NCBI GenBank assembly: GCA_018713745.1
Contig: DVOH01000052.1
Location: 1 to 38,024, forward strand
DNA from: Candidatus Stercoripulliclostridium merdipullorum
Lineage (GTDB): Bacteria > Bacillota > Clostridia > Christensenellales > DTU072
Reading direction: 5' to 3'
Length of the DNA stretch: 38,024 bases
Positions 20,087-30,200 of this stretch are shown in pieces. Every line of letters starts with the position of its first letter. The stretch's first letter is position 1. Position numbers and translations under genes: made by a program. Under the pieces are notes generated by a model. That model searched no databases. It worked only from the letters and a program-made list of their open reading frames with translations, and was not told where the DNA came from.

Positions 20087-22645
20087 ATGACCAAACTTTT
20101 ATTGTTAGACAGCAACAGCCTGATCAATCGTGCGTTTTATGCCCTTCCGCCCATGACGACCAAGGACGGATTGATGACCAATGCCGCATACGGGTATTTG
20201 TCGATGCTTGCGCGTATGATCGAAGAAATCGCTCCGACTCATATCGGCGCGGTATTCGACCGAAAGGCTCCCACGTTCCGTCACTTGATGTACGACGGCT
20301 ACAAGGCAACCCGCAAAGGGATGCCCGACGAGCTTGCCGCCCAACTCCCCGTCCTGAAAGAATTGCTATGCGATCTCGGAATCAAGATATTGGAGCAGGA
20401 CGGTTACGAAGCCGACGATATCATCGGTACGCTTGCAAAGCGATTTGATATTCCGACGGTGATTGTCAGCGGCGATAAGGACGTATTGCAGCTTGTCGAC
20501 CGATCGACGACGGTTTATCACACCCGTCGCGGCGTGACCGACATCAAAATCTACGATCTCGACGCAATGGAGCAAGAAGGGCTTTCGCCTCGTCAGATCA
20601 TCGAATATAAAGCGCTTGCGGGCGACACCTCCGACAACATTCCCGGAGCGCCCGGGGTCGGCGCGAAAACCGCGATGCAGCTTTTGCACGATTTCGGGAA
20701 TCTGGATACCCTTTATCAGCGGATCGGAGAGCTGAAAGGGAAGTTAAAAGAAAAATTACAGGACAACAAAGACCTTGTTTATCTCTCGCAAAAACTTGCG
20801 ACAATCGATACCGACGCACCCGTTGACTGCACGTTGGAAGCTTTGCGTTTTGTCGGCGGAATGCCGCAGGCATTTGCCGCAAAGCTGATGCGGTACGAAA
20901 TGAAATCGTTGATTCCGCGCTTCGGGAAGGGGAGCGCGGCGCAAGAAGGAGAAGCCGAAGAGGCGCCCTCCGCGACATCGACGATTGCCGAAAGCGCACT
21001 GCGGGAGATCGAATCGACGGAGGAGCTTGCAGCGATCCTGCGGGAAGCGACGGAATTGTCGGTGTCGTTCGGCAAAGAAATCCGTTTTGCCGTCGATGCC
21101 TTAACCGAGTATCGTATCGTACCCAACGAGTCCCTGTTGGACGATGGGATTGACTTCGATGCCGCGGTCGAAGCGTTCCGCCTGCCGATGCAGTCGGAGG
21201 CTTGCCGCAAAGTTCTGTTTGACGTCAAATCGACGATGCGTTTTCTGAAAGGGTACGGGATCACGGTTTGTCCCCCTTATGACGACGTAATGCTGATGCA
21301 ATATCTTGTCGACAGCAACCGTGTGCCGAAGGACGCGTTCGAAATGGCGTCGAGTTACGGAATCTCCGATCGGACGGCGGCGCCGTTGTTCGGGATCGCG
21401 GCGACGCTCTCCGGGCGTCTTGTATCGGACGAAACCGAACGACTGTACCGCGAGATCGAATTGCCCCTGATTGCCGTTCTGTTTGAAATGGAAAACCACG
21501 GCTTTACGGTTGACCGTGCCGAACTGGAGCGGATGAGTGAAGAATTCGGGACCGAAATCAAGCGGCTGACAGAAGAAATTTATGCGGCGGCAGGAACGCG
21601 GTTCAACATCAATTCTCCGAAGCAACTGGGGCAGATTCTGTTCGAGCATCTCGGGCTTCCGTCGGGGAAAAAGACCAAGACGGGGTATTCGGTTGCGGCA
21701 GACGTTCTGGAAGAACTCGATCATCCCGTGGTATCTTTGATTTTGCAATATCGTCGCTGGACCAAATTGCAGTCGACCTATCTGGACGGGATGCGTTCGG
21801 TATTGGGCGCGGACGGGAAAGTGCATACCGTGTTCAAACAATGCCTGACGGCAACGGGGCGGCTATCCTCCGCCGAACCGAATCTTCAAAATATCCCCAT
21901 CCGCTATCCCGAAGGACGAAAAATCCGAAAAATGTTTATTCCGAGTCCCGGGAACGTTTTGGTATCCGCCGATTATTCGCAGATCGAACTGCGGCTGCTG
22001 ACGCATTTTTCGGGGGATCCCGTGCTGACCGAAGCGTATCGGGAAAACCGCGATATTCATGCCATCACCGCGGCAAAAATCAACGACGTCGCACCGGAGA
22101 ACGTGACAAGCGAAATGCGCCGTGCGGCAAAAGCCGTCAACTTCGGGATGATATACGGCATCAGCGCATTCGGATTGTCGCGCGATATCGGGATTTCGCC
22201 GTACCAGGCGCGCCTGTTCCAAGAAAAATACTTCGCAACTTATCCCAACGTTAAAGCGTATATGGACGCAAACGTCAGGTTTGCCAAAGAACACGGTTAT
22301 GTCGTCAGCCTTGCAGGGCGCAGAAGGTATTTCCCCGAGCTGACATCACCCAACCGTAATATCCGAAATTTCGGCGAACGGGCGGCAATGAACATGCCCC
22401 TTCAAGGATCGGCGTCCGATATTGTCAAGATCGCGATGATCAAGGTCGATCGCGCGTTAAAGGAGGGGAACTATCGCGCCGCGCTGATTCTGCAAGTGCA
22501 TGACGAACTGATCCTGGACGTGCCGGAAGAAGAAGCCGAAGCCGTCAAAATATTGTTACGGGAGAATATGGAAAACGCCGTAACGCTCAAAGTCCCGCTG
22601 ATTGCCGAGGCAAAAAGCGGCAAAAATTGGTATGTGGTGGAATAA
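20087..22645 (+). CDS. polA: DNA polymerase I
   Basis: The 852-residue protein replaces RNA primers and fills repair gaps. Residues 1-300 are the 5'-3' exonuclease (LLLDSNSLINRAFYA, GYEADDIIGTLAKR, GDTSDNIPGAPGVGAKTA). Residues about 310-430 are the 3'-5' exonuclease-like domain, in which the metal-binding DxE is absent, so proofreading is probably lost, as in Bacillus enzymes. The polymerase domain has motif A (VSADYSQIELR, D629), motif B (RRAAKAVNFGMIYG, K682) and motif C (QVHDEL, H805, D806). I chose the ATG at 20087; the upstream in-frame extension overlaps the EIIC gene and is not conserved sequence. coaE follows 3 bases later; the mutM often found between them is absent. Confidence 0.97.
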   Translation: MTKLLLLDSNSLINRAFYALPPMTTKDGLMTNAAYGYLSMLARMIEEIAPTHIGAVFDRKAPTFRHLMYDGYKATRKGMPDELAAQLPVLKELLCDLGIKILEQDGYEADDIIGTLAKRFDIPTVIVSGDKDVLQLVDRSTTVYHTRRGVTDIKIYDLDAMEQEGLSPRQIIEYKALAGDTSDNIPGAPGVGAKTAMQLLHDFGNLDTLYQRIGELKGKLKEKLQDNKDLVYLSQKLATIDTDAPVDCTLEALRFVGGMPQAFAAKLMRYEMKSLIPRFGKGSAAQEGEAEEAPSATSTIAESALREIESTEELAAILREATELSVSFGKEIRFAVDALTEYRIVPNESLLDDGIDFDAAVEAFRLPMQSEACRKVLFDVKSTMRFLKGYGITVCPPYDDVMLMQYLVDSNRVPKDAFEMASSYGISDRTAAPLFGIAATLSGRLVSDETERLYREIELPLIAVLFEMENHGFTVDRAELERMSEEFGTEIKRLTEEIYAAAGTRFNINSPKQLGQILFEHLGLPSGKKTKTGYSVAADVLEELDHPVVSLILQYRRWTKLQSTYLDGMRSVLGADGKVHTVFKQCLTATGRLSSAEPNLQNIPIRYPEGRKIRKMFIPSPGNVLVSADYSQIELRLLTHFSGDPVLTEAYRENRDIHAITAAKINDVAPENVTSEMRRAAKAVNFGMIYGISAFGLSRDIGISPYQARLFQEKYFATYPNVKAYMDANVRFAKEHGYVVSLAGRRRYFPELTSPNRNIRNFGERAAMNMPLQGSASDIVKIAMIKVDRALKEGNYRAALILQVHDELILDVPEEEAEAVKILLRENMENAVTLKVPLIAEAKSGKNWYVVE

Positions 22646-22648
22646 ACA

Positions 22649-23218
22649 ATGTTAATTGCGATTGCAGGAGGCGTCGGAACGGGCAAAAGTTATGTTGCCG
22701 AGCTGTTTCGGGCAAAAGGAGCCAAAGTGATTTCGGCAGACGAAATCAATCGGGCAATGCTCAAAGAACCGCGTTATCTCCGTCGGCTGAAAGAGATCTT
22801 TCCCGATGCGGTCAAAGACGGGGTAGCGGACAAACAGGCGATCCGCAATCTGATTTTCAACGACGCGCATGCGCGGGAAAAACTGAATGCTTTAGCGCAT
22901 CCCGCCATCCGCGATCGGATCCTCGAAATCTATCAAAAAGAGGGCGGCACATTGTTTGTCGAGATGCCTTTGCTGATCGGCAGCGGCATGCAAGGGATGT
23001 TTGACGCTGTTATTGCCGTCGTATGTTCACGCGCCTTGCGCGCCGAGCGCGTTGCCCGTCGGGACGGGATCAGCGCGGAATCCGCATACAAGATGATCGA
23101 CGCACAGCAAGAAGAAGACGCGGTTTCTTCCATCGCGGACGAGCTGATCGTCAATGACGGAGACGGCTATGCCGTTTGCAAACGGGTAGACGAGTTGTGG
23201 AAGCGTTATGAAAGATAG
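22649..23218 (+). CDS. coaE: Dephospho-CoA kinase
   Basis: The 189-residue P-loop kinase phosphorylates the 3'-hydroxyl of the ribose in dephospho-CoA, the last step of coenzyme A synthesis. The Walker A motif GGVGTGKS (7-14), the SADEINR segment that contacts substrate (31-37) and AHPAIRDRI (88-96) are typical. It starts 3 bases after polA and overlaps dinB by 11 bases. The polA-coaE pairing is common in Bacillota. The segment FVEMPLLIGSG matches the lid-side core of the family. Confidence 0.95.
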   Translation: MLIAIAGGVGTGKSYVAELFRAKGAKVISADEINRAMLKEPRYLRRLKEIFPDAVKDGVADKQAIRNLIFNDAHAREKLNALAHPAIRDRILEIYQKEGGTLFVEMPLLIGSGMQGMFDAVIAVVCSRALRAERVARRDGISAESAYKMIDAQQEEDAVSSIADELIVNDGDGYAVCKRVDELWKRYER

Positions 23219-24473
23219 GGTCATTCTGCACTGTGATCTCAACAATTTTTACGCTTCGGTCGAAACGTTGTTGCACCCCGAGCTCCAAGGGAAGCCCGTT
23301 GCCGTATGCGGCGATCCCGAAAAGCGGCACGGCATCGTGCTTGCCAAAAGTCAGCCCGCCAAAGTCTGCGGCGTCAAGACGGGAGAAGCGATCTGGGAGG
23401 CAAAGCAAAAGTGTCCCGATCTGATCGTCGTACCGCCGACATATCGATCTTATACCGCATATTCCCGCAAAGTTTACGATATTTATACACAGTTCACCTC
23501 CGAAGTGGAGAGCTTCGGGCTGGACGAATGTTGGCTTGACGTTACGGGGTGCCTCAAGCTTTTTGGCAGCGGCGCAGAAATTGCCGACGCCATCCGACGC
23601 CGCGTTAAGGAAGAAACGGGCGGATTGACGATTTCGGTCGGCGTATCGTTCAGCAAGGTGTTTGCCAAACTCGGCAGTGATCTCAAAAAGCCCGATGCCG
23701 TCACGGTGATCGACCGTGACAACGTGAAAGAAATTGCATATCCGTTGGATGTGGGCGAAATGCTGTTTGTCGGGCGATCGACCAAGCGCAAACTCAACGA
23801 AATGAACATTTATACCATCGGCGATCTCGCTTCGGCGCCCGCCGAACTGCTGATCCGACATTTCGGCAAGGTCGGCGAAAAAATGCACGCCTATGCAACC
23901 GGAACCGACGGAGATCCCGTCAAATGCTATACCGAGCGGCACAAGCCCGTCAGCGTCGGCAACGGAACGACGACGCCCGAAGACATTACCAATGCCGGCG
24001 ACGCAAAGAGCGTTATTGTGGCGTTGTCCGAGATGATCGCATTCCGACTCCGCAATTACGGTTTGAAGGCGGGCGGGCTGTCTCTTTCGGTACGGGACGT
24101 GGCGTTGCACTCCTTCTGCCGTCAGACTTCGCTGAGTGTTCCGACCGATTCGGCATACGAAATTGCAAGCGGCGCCATCGGGTTGCTTCGGAAGCATTAT
24201 GATTTTTCCGCCCGTCCCCATTTAAGGTCGATCACCGTCGGAACGCACAAACTGCAACCTTCGGACGGAAGCTATCAGACCAATTTTTTTGATACGGGCA
24301 ACGAAAAATTTTCCGAACTCGAACGCAGTATCGACAAACTGCGTGAAAAATACGGCTACAACGTCGTTCGTCGGGGGATTACGATCGGGACAATCTTTAC
24401 CTGTGACAGCAGAGAAGCGGACGACGACTTTCTGCCGTTTGACAAAAACAACAAAAATCTTTACGACGACTGA
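23208..24473 (+). CDS. dinB: Y-family DNA polymerase (Pol IV/DinB type)
   Basis: The 421-residue translesion polymerase has the metal-binding residues D10 (HCDLNNFYASVE) and D106-E107 (SFGLDECWLDVTG), a helix-hairpin-helix thumb (about 180-230) and the little-finger domain. Y15 is at the steric-gate position that excludes ribonucleotides. QTNFF near residue 360 could be the sliding-clamp motif. The sequence SFGLDECWLDV departs from the SIDEAFLD of classic DinB but is seen in clostridial relatives. It starts 11 bases inside coaE and its 3' end overlaps the convergent Gx gene by 13 bases. No LexA box was identified. Confidence 0.92.
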   Translation: MKDRVILHCDLNNFYASVETLLHPELQGKPVAVCGDPEKRHGIVLAKSQPAKVCGVKTGEAIWEAKQKCPDLIVVPPTYRSYTAYSRKVYDIYTQFTSEVESFGLDECWLDVTGCLKLFGSGAEIADAIRRRVKEETGGLTISVGVSFSKVFAKLGSDLKKPDAVTVIDRDNVKEIAYPLDVGEMLFVGRSTKRKLNEMNIYTIGDLASAPAELLIRHFGKVGEKMHAYATGTDGDPVKCYTERHKPVSVGNGTTTPEDITNAGDAKSVIVALSEMIAFRLRNYGLKAGGLSLSVRDVALHSFCRQTSLSVPTDSAYEIASGAIGLLRKHYDFSARPHLRSITVGTHKLQPSDGSYQTNFFDTGNEKFSELERSIDKLREKYGYNVVRRGITIGTIFTCDSREADDDFLPFDKNNKNLYDD

Positions 24474-25030
24474 TCGTCGGGCTTACAGGCGGAATCATCC
24501 GTCTTTTTTTTAACGGAACGATCGGCACGGAGCAGGAGAATCGGAAAGAATCGGATCAAAAGCCAAAGCACCGATCCCGTCAGAAGTCCCGACGCAATTC
24601 CGATCAGCAACAGATAGGGGAAATAATAAAATACCAACGTGCTCGCGGTCATCCATGCGGCGACGAGGAGTTGAACGACGTTATGTACGACCGCTGATAC
24701 CGCCCCGACCAGAGGAAGCAGGACTCTGCCTTTGATCAGCAAGATCGTCACGCCGAGAGAGCTTAGCGTTGCGGGCAAAGAGTATAAGATCATAATCGGG
24801 TTGCCGACAAACAGCGGAACGAGCAAACTTTTCAGCAATGCCGCGACGACTGCGGCGCGTCGGTCAAAAGCAATAACGATAAAGGCGATTGCGAGATTGG
24901 AAAACCCCAATCGGACAAACGGGAGCGCGGGCAGGATGGGGGGCAGAAGATGCTCGACGGTACCGATGATCAGCGTGACGGCGGTCAGCATTGCGCTGAC
25001 GGCGAGGTATCTTGCGCGAAAAGACGGCAT
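24461..25030 (-). CDS. Gx transporter family membrane protein (Hpre_diP_synt_I; EetB-like)
   Basis: The 189-residue protein has about five or six membrane segments and the family-like motifs EHLLPPILPALPFVRLGFSNL near the N terminus (20 residues shown as part of a longer match, about 26-47) and a polar charged tail. Its family was once named heptaprenyl diphosphate synthase component I and is now called Gx; it resembles the S components of ECF transporters. From memory, its counterpart in Listeria and Enterococcus electron-transfer loci is EetB. AGGAGG (25039-25044) lies about 8 bases before the ATG. It is the last gene of the minus-strand operon, after the NusG-domain-II gene. The tail overlaps dinB and contains the dinB terminator. 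Substrate or partner is unknown. Confidence 0.85.
   Translation of the reverse strand: MPSFRARYLAVSAMLTAVTLIIGTVEHLLPPILPALPFVRLGFSNLAIAFIVIAFDRRAAVVAALLKSLLVPLFVGNPIMILYSLPATLSSLGVTILLIKGRVLLPLVGAVSAVVHNVVQLLVAAWMTASTLVFYYFPYLLLIGIASGLLTGSVLWLLIRFFPILLLRADRSVKKKTDDSACKPDDQSS
24488..24511 (+). terminator. Terminator of the lacZ-dinB transcript, inside the convergent Gx gene
   Basis: Stem GGCGGA (24488-24493) with TCCGTC (24498-24503), including one G-T pair, loop ATCA and a run of eight T. It lies 15 bases after the dinB stop, within the coding 3' end of the Gx gene on the other strand. Confidence 0.75.
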
Positions 25031-25043
25031 AAGCGGAACCTCC

Positions 25044-25439
25044 TCAGATCACGGCGTCGACGTCCTGCATCCCGACGATCAGAACGGTCAGTTTGTGCGG
25101 CGCGCAGACGATGCGCTGCCCTGCGTAACGAATGGCGCCCGTACGGACGCAGATTTGATTGGGACAATCGTTTTCGACAATGTAAACACTGTTGTTTTCG
25201 ATGCGGATCAAAGCATGTCCTTCCCGATCGAAGGGAATATCGCGGGAGTCGGACAACGAATATTGCGCGATTTTTTCTCCTTTATAATAGAGTTCGACGC
25301 GCGCGCCCTCATCTTTTTGAAGGATCAAAACAAGACTTACGATGATTGCGGCAAGCAGGATTACGGCGACGATCCAGTCGATCGCGCGCGGTTTTTTTGC
25401 CGTGCGGTAATAGGAAGTTGCCCGTTCAGAGAAGTTCAA
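25044..25439 (-). CDS. NusG domain II-containing membrane protein (EetA-like)
   Basis: The 131-residue protein has one N-terminal membrane segment (about 20-40) followed by an external beta-rich NusG_II domain. The conserved pattern NDCPNQICVRTG (C92, C97) and IVCAPHKL (C112) is typical. It is not the transcription factor NusG. Such proteins are regularly encoded beside Gx and ApbE-like genes, and from memory correspond to EetA of flavin-based electron-transfer loci; the biochemical role is not established. It begins 14 bases inside the apbE gene and is followed by the Gx gene after 13 bases. Confidence 0.86.
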   Translation of the reverse strand: MNFSERATSYYRTAKKPRAIDWIVAVILLAAIIVSLVLILQKDEGARVELYYKGEKIAQYSLSDSRDIPFDREGHALIRIENNSVYIVENDCPNQICVRTGAIRYAGQRIVCAPHKLTVLIVGMQDVDAVI

Positions 25440-26400
25440 ATGCTGCCTCCCCGATTTGAACGCTGCCGTGCTCGTCGATCAGCAGGGCGGAGTAGCCCAT
25501 CGTGTTGAGGAGAGCGGTATAATCCGATCGGTTCATGACAAAAGCGGCTGTGGAAAGAATATCGCACCAGACCGCCTCCGTCCCCGTTACGGTTGCCGAA
25601 ATCAAACGATCGGGATCCGATAAACCTGCGGGATAGCCGTTTTGATCGAGGATATGGTGATAGCGCACGCCGTCGACGATATAATAGCGATAATAGTCGC
25701 CGCTGGTCGATACGCTTTGTCCGGCGGGCAGGGACAGTTTTGCAGAAAGTTGTCCGGGATCGCGCGGGTCGGTAATGCCGATCGTTTTGGGCGTTGAGGT
25801 GCGCACCGTGCCGCCGATGTTGACAAAAGCGTCGCATTCCGCTTCGGTAATCAGGCGATAAACGACGTCTGCGGCATAACCCTTGCCGAGTCCGCCGAAG
25901 TCGATGCGGACGGCGGAAGCGGATTTGGTAACGGCGTTGTTATCAAAAGTAAGGAGGGTCGGATCGGCGTAAGGAAGCAGGGCGTCGATTTCCGCAGGGG
26001 TTGGGATTTCGGTTGCGATCCCCGTAAAATTGGTCGGTGCAAATCCCCAAAGTTCAACCAGGGGATACATGGCGATGTTGAATGCGCCGTCGGTCCGCTC
26101 AAAAGCGGTTGCCGACAGCGTAAGCAGGTAATATGTATCGTTGCCGACGGCAATCGGCGTATCGGCAGGGGCGGCGTTGAGCTTCGCGACGTCGCTTTCG
26201 GCAAGGGAAGTCGAAAGCGATTGTTCCAGCGCGATCAGTCTGGATTCGGCTTCTTTTTTGACGCGAGAAGCGTGATTCCCTTCAATTTCGAGGCGGTAAA
26301 AACTGTTGAAGACGTAGTTTTCGGACACACCCGAACACGCAAAAGGAAGACACAGCGTCAACAGGACGACGCAGGCAATCGCCGCGATTCGCTTCGGCAT
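25426..26400 (-). CDS. apbE: FAD:protein FMN transferase, ApbE family, exported (FmnB-like)
   Basis: The 324-residue protein covalently attaches FMN from FAD to Thr or Ser of target proteins outside the membrane. Residues 1-22 form a signal peptide with a hydrophobic core and an imperfect lipobox (LPFAC, C22), so it may be a lipoprotein. Family motifs are DFGGLGKGYAADVV (about 176-189), NIGGTV and the metal-binding AVWCDILSTAAFVM near the C terminus. I chose the ATG at 26400, 5 bases after the degV stop; upstream in-frame codons lie inside degV and would hide the signal peptide. No strong ribosome site is seen, suggesting coupling. No obvious flavinylation target (FMN-binding domain) is encoded in the window. 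Confidence 0.9.
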   Translation of the reverse strand: MPKRIAAIACVVLLTLCLPFACSGVSENYVFNSFYRLEIEGNHASRVKKEAESRLIALEQSLSTSLAESDVAKLNAAPADTPIAVGNDTYYLLTLSATAFERTDGAFNIAMYPLVELWGFAPTNFTGIATEIPTPAEIDALLPYADPTLLTFDNNAVTKSASAVRIDFGGLGKGYAADVVYRLITEAECDAFVNIGGTVRTSTPKTIGITDPRDPGQLSAKLSLPAGQSVSTSGDYYRYYIVDGVRYHHILDQNGYPAGLSDPDRLISATVTGTEAVWCDILSTAAFVMNRSDYTALLNTMGYSALLIDEHGSVQIGEAAFELL

Positions 26401-26405
26401 GGGAA

Positions 26406-27287
26406 TTATGCTTCGACGGAAGGACGTTCTCCGCCGACAAAACAAATGGCAATCGTTCCGGGACCGCAATGGGTGCCGATGACGGGCCCGATGTCGTAGT
26501 GCAGAATTTTGGCGCCCGGCAGTGCCGCCTGAATCCGATCGGCAACGCGCACGGCTTCTTCCTTGCAGTCGCCGTTGAGGATAACGATGGGGTATTTGTC
26601 GAGATCGGTTGCCGTTGCAATGGTTTCGTCGACGATGGATTTCAATGCCTGATTTCTGCCGCGCACGGTGGCAACGGGGGAGAGTTTACCCTGTTGGGTC
26701 AGCTTGATGACGGGCTTAAGTTGCAACACGCTGCCGATTGCGGCTTTGACGGCGGTGATGCGTCCGCCGCGCTTCAGATGGTTGAGATCGTCGACCACGA
26801 CGAAGGCGTTGACTCGGGAGGAAAGATTATCCAGGAAGGCGACGATTTCTTCTACCGATTTTCCTTCGTTGAACAGCTTTGCCGCCGCCGCAACCTGGAT
26901 GCCTGCCGCCATACTGATCGCGCGCGTGTCGTACCGCGTGAATTTGACGCCGGGGTATTTTTGGCTGAGCTCTTTGATTGCCATCTCCATATAATTGAAG
27001 GTACCGCTCATCTCGGACGAAAAGCTGACGTAAAAGATATCTTCGCCTTTTTGATAATACGGCTCGAAATACGATTTGTAATCTTCGGCGTTCAGCGCGC
27101 TGGTGATGGGTACGTTGCCTTCGCGGACAAGGTTAAAGAACCATTTGGCGTCGTAATGCTCGCCGAGGTCGTAAAAGTATTCTTTGTCGCAGATGGTGTA
27201 AGGCATGCGGATTACGTTGCGGATGCCGAGTTCGGCGGCAGTCTTGTAATTGAGTTCGCAGTTGGTATCGCAGAAAAATGCTGTCAT
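26406..27287 (-). CDS. DegV family fatty acid-binding protein
   Basis: The 293-residue protein has the DegV fold, with N-terminal CDTNCELN, TSALNAEDY and SSEMSGTFNY (ligand-contacting Thr and Ser), then LKRGGRI and IGTHCGPGT in the C-terminal domain. DegV/FakB proteins hold a fatty acid for phosphorylation by the FakA kinase, which feeds phospholipid synthesis; no FakA is in this window. The N terminus MTAFFCDTNCELN differs from the usual DSTADLP. AGAGGT (27295-27300) lies 7 bases before the ATG. It starts 12 bases after the helicase stop and is followed by apbE after 5 bases. Confidence 0.93.
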   Translation of the reverse strand: MTAFFCDTNCELNYKTAAELGIRNVIRMPYTICDKEYFYDLGEHYDAKWFFNLVREGNVPITSALNAEDYKSYFEPYYQKGEDIFYVSFSSEMSGTFNYMEMAIKELSQKYPGVKFTRYDTRAISMAAGIQVAAAAKLFNEGKSVEEIVAFLDNLSSRVNAFVVVDDLNHLKRGGRITAVKAAIGSVLQLKPVIKLTQQGKLSPVATVRGRNQALKSIVDETIATATDLDKYPIVILNGDCKEEAVRVADRIQAALPGAKILHYDIGPVIGTHCGPGTIAICFVGGERPSVEA

Positions 27288-27299
27288 AATGATTACCTC

Positions 27300-30200
27300 T
27301 TAATTGTTTTTGGTGCGGAGTTCCCGCAGGAGACTTTTTTGCCGTTCGATCATCGTGACGAGATCGTCCAGGACTTTGTTGGGGGAGAGCCACCAGTCGC
27401 GTGACCAGACGCGCACGATTTTCCAGCCGCGGCTCTCGAGGAATTTGATGCGGTAGACATCGCGCTCCAAAACGCTTTTGCTGGAGTGGAACGCCTGATA
27501 ATCACATTCGACGCCGAGGACGTAGCATTGCAGTTCGGAGTCGTAAATGCCGAGCGAAAGTTTGTAGTCGGTATTGCCGAGGTTAATGTCGACTTCATAC
27601 CCTAATTGCTCCAAAGCCGATTTGATCTGCGCTTCGTACGCGCCGATGGGGTTGATGGTTTTGGAGAGGGGTTTTAAGGTTGCCAATACGGCTTTGGCTT
27701 CGCCTTCTTTTTTGTCGGACACCGCGCGGACATACTGGAGATAGCGCTTCAGCAGCTTGGGTCCGTTGTTCTTGGTCGTTTCGGCACGGTCGAGTTCTTC
27801 CGGTTCGATGCTGGTGACGACGTAAATTTTCTTTTTGGCGCGGGTAATGGCGACATTCAGACGGTTTTCTCCCCCCTCGGTCGAAAGCGAACCGAATTGC
27901 GCAACGACGCGGTCATAGTCGTTTTTGGCATAACCGACGCTGAAAATGATAATATCGCGTTCTTCGCCCTGTACGTTTTCGAGATTTTTGACGAACAGAC
28001 TGACGTTTTCGCCGTCTACGATGCGGTTGCGTTCGGCAAACAGTTGCTTGCGGAACGTCGAAACTTTGTCGGCTTCGGCATCGAGCATGTCTTCGATATA
28101 CTCTTTCTGTTCGGTGTTGAACGTAACGATTCCGACGGTTTCGTTCATTTCGCGCTCGCGGAAAATGGTGCGGAGCAGTTTGACGACGGCAACCGCTTCT
28201 TCGTGATTGCGTCGTTGCTGCCACATTCCGCGGACTTTGATCCGCTCGATCGGCGTAAAATTGGAGCTTCTTGTAATATTGGGCGCGATCTGCAATTTGT
28301 TGTCGTAAAATGCGGCGTTGCTGAAGTCGATCAGTTCGGCATAGTTGCTTCTGTAATGGTAGGACAGATCGACGGGGTAGTATCGCGCCGTGGCAAGATC
28401 CAGAAGGCTTTCGACTTCCAGTGCCGCCTGGGTCGAAAGGTCGAAGTTGGCGTAAATGCTGTCGTCGCCGAAATACCGTTTGACAAATCCCGCGCTGGGA
28501 CGAAGCTGCTTGTTGTCGCCCGCAATGACGATTTTGGTACCGCGGTAAATGGCGGGCAATGCCGATTCGATAAAAATCTGAGAAGCTTCGTCGAATACGA
28601 CGAGATCGAACAGGTCACGCTTCAAGGGCAGGATGGTGCTGACGACTTCGGGGCTTAAAAGCCAGCAGGGGAAGAGGCGCAGGAGATGTTCCTCAAAATA
28701 TTCAAACATTTTACGGATGGGCTTGAGGGCGCGCTGCTTTTGCATTTCGTAAAGGAAATCCTTGCTGTCCTGCGCTTCTTTGAAGTACGAAACGTATTCG
28801 GCGGAGAAGGTGTCGACGGCAAGCTTTTTGCTGATTTCGCGCTGGTCGACTTTCAGGGAAATGATACGCTTGCGCAGTTCTTCAAAGGTAACGGTTTTGG
28901 ACAATACGGGTTCGATCAGACTGTCGTTGATGACGATTTCGTGATAAATCCGCACGGGCATCACCTTGTCGATCATCTCTTTGAACGAGGGAAGGGTTCC
29001 GTCCGACTGCGCAAAACAGAATTCGAGGATTGCCTGCACTTCGGGCGTCAGCGATACAATCGCGGTATTCATATCGCGTACTTTGACATAATTGTCCAAC
29101 GCGTCCTTCAGCTTTTGCAAGAAGGCGCTGTTGCCGTTGAGAATTCCGCCGATTGCCATGGCGTATCCTTCGGCATCGAGAATTTTGTCGAGCGAACGGT
29201 ACTCTTCTTCAAAATCTTCGAGGGCGCGCTTAGCGATATTGAGATCGATTTTGATGTCCTCGCGATAAATGTTGTATTGGGTTTTGACAAACGGGAAGAT
29301 CGGCCAGAGGAGCGGAAAAACCGACGCCGATACCCATCGGGCAAGCGTGGGGTGCTCGATGCGTGTGACGATATCGGCAACGCGCGCGATCGAACGGCGG
29401 TTTTCGACGTTGTTTTCGAGATAAAACGTCGTCAGATAGCGGCTGTGCGGATAGCGGGAGAGATCGAAGGGCACCAGATCCCGCGTCAGAATTTTTTGCA
29501 AAAACGCTCGGGCCTCTTTGAGCTGGTGCATATCGATGTCGTTGCGGATATGGGTGATCATTTCGTTTTCGCGAACCAGCTCGGAGCGCGAAAAGTACAG
29601 TTTGGCAAGGTTTTTGTCCGCGATCAGTCTGAGATCTTCGTTGAGTTCGGGATAATTGCGGTCGATGATTTCGGTTTCTTTCAGGGCTTCGTAGAATTTG
29701 TAATCCTTACCGTCCTTGCCGATGTTGTAGCTTGCCGCATACATTTCCTGCAGCGTCAGCCCGAAAGAAGTGGGCGTAAACAGCGTGTTGCTGATCGATT
29801 GCAGGGTGTCGATTTCCTTTTGGATATTGAACGATACGTTCTGGTAGCGCATCTGACTCTCGTTGTAGTCGATCGATGCGGTCAGATTGTGCATGTTGCG
29901 CAGACGCTCGAAAAATTTGATCTTATCCTTTTCGGGATCGGGGATCAGCATTGCCTTGTTGTTGAGTTTGCCGAGGCGCGAAAATACAACGTCCAATGCG
30001 GCGCGCTTTTGGCTGACGACCAGAACGCGTTTCTTTTTGCAGAGTGCGTCGCTGATGATGTTGACGATGGTTTGCGATTTTCCCGTTCCGGGAGGACCGT
30101 AAACGACGACGTTGTCTTCACGATTGATTTCGGACAAGGCGTTTTCCTGAGCGAAGTCCAGATCGTTGATTTCGTAATAATCGACGGGCAGGTCTTTGTT

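Noticed and set aside
25044-25439. Reading the NusG-domain protein as transcription factor NusG
   Set aside because: It has a membrane segment and lacks the NGN and KOW domains of NusG; only the separate domain II family matches.
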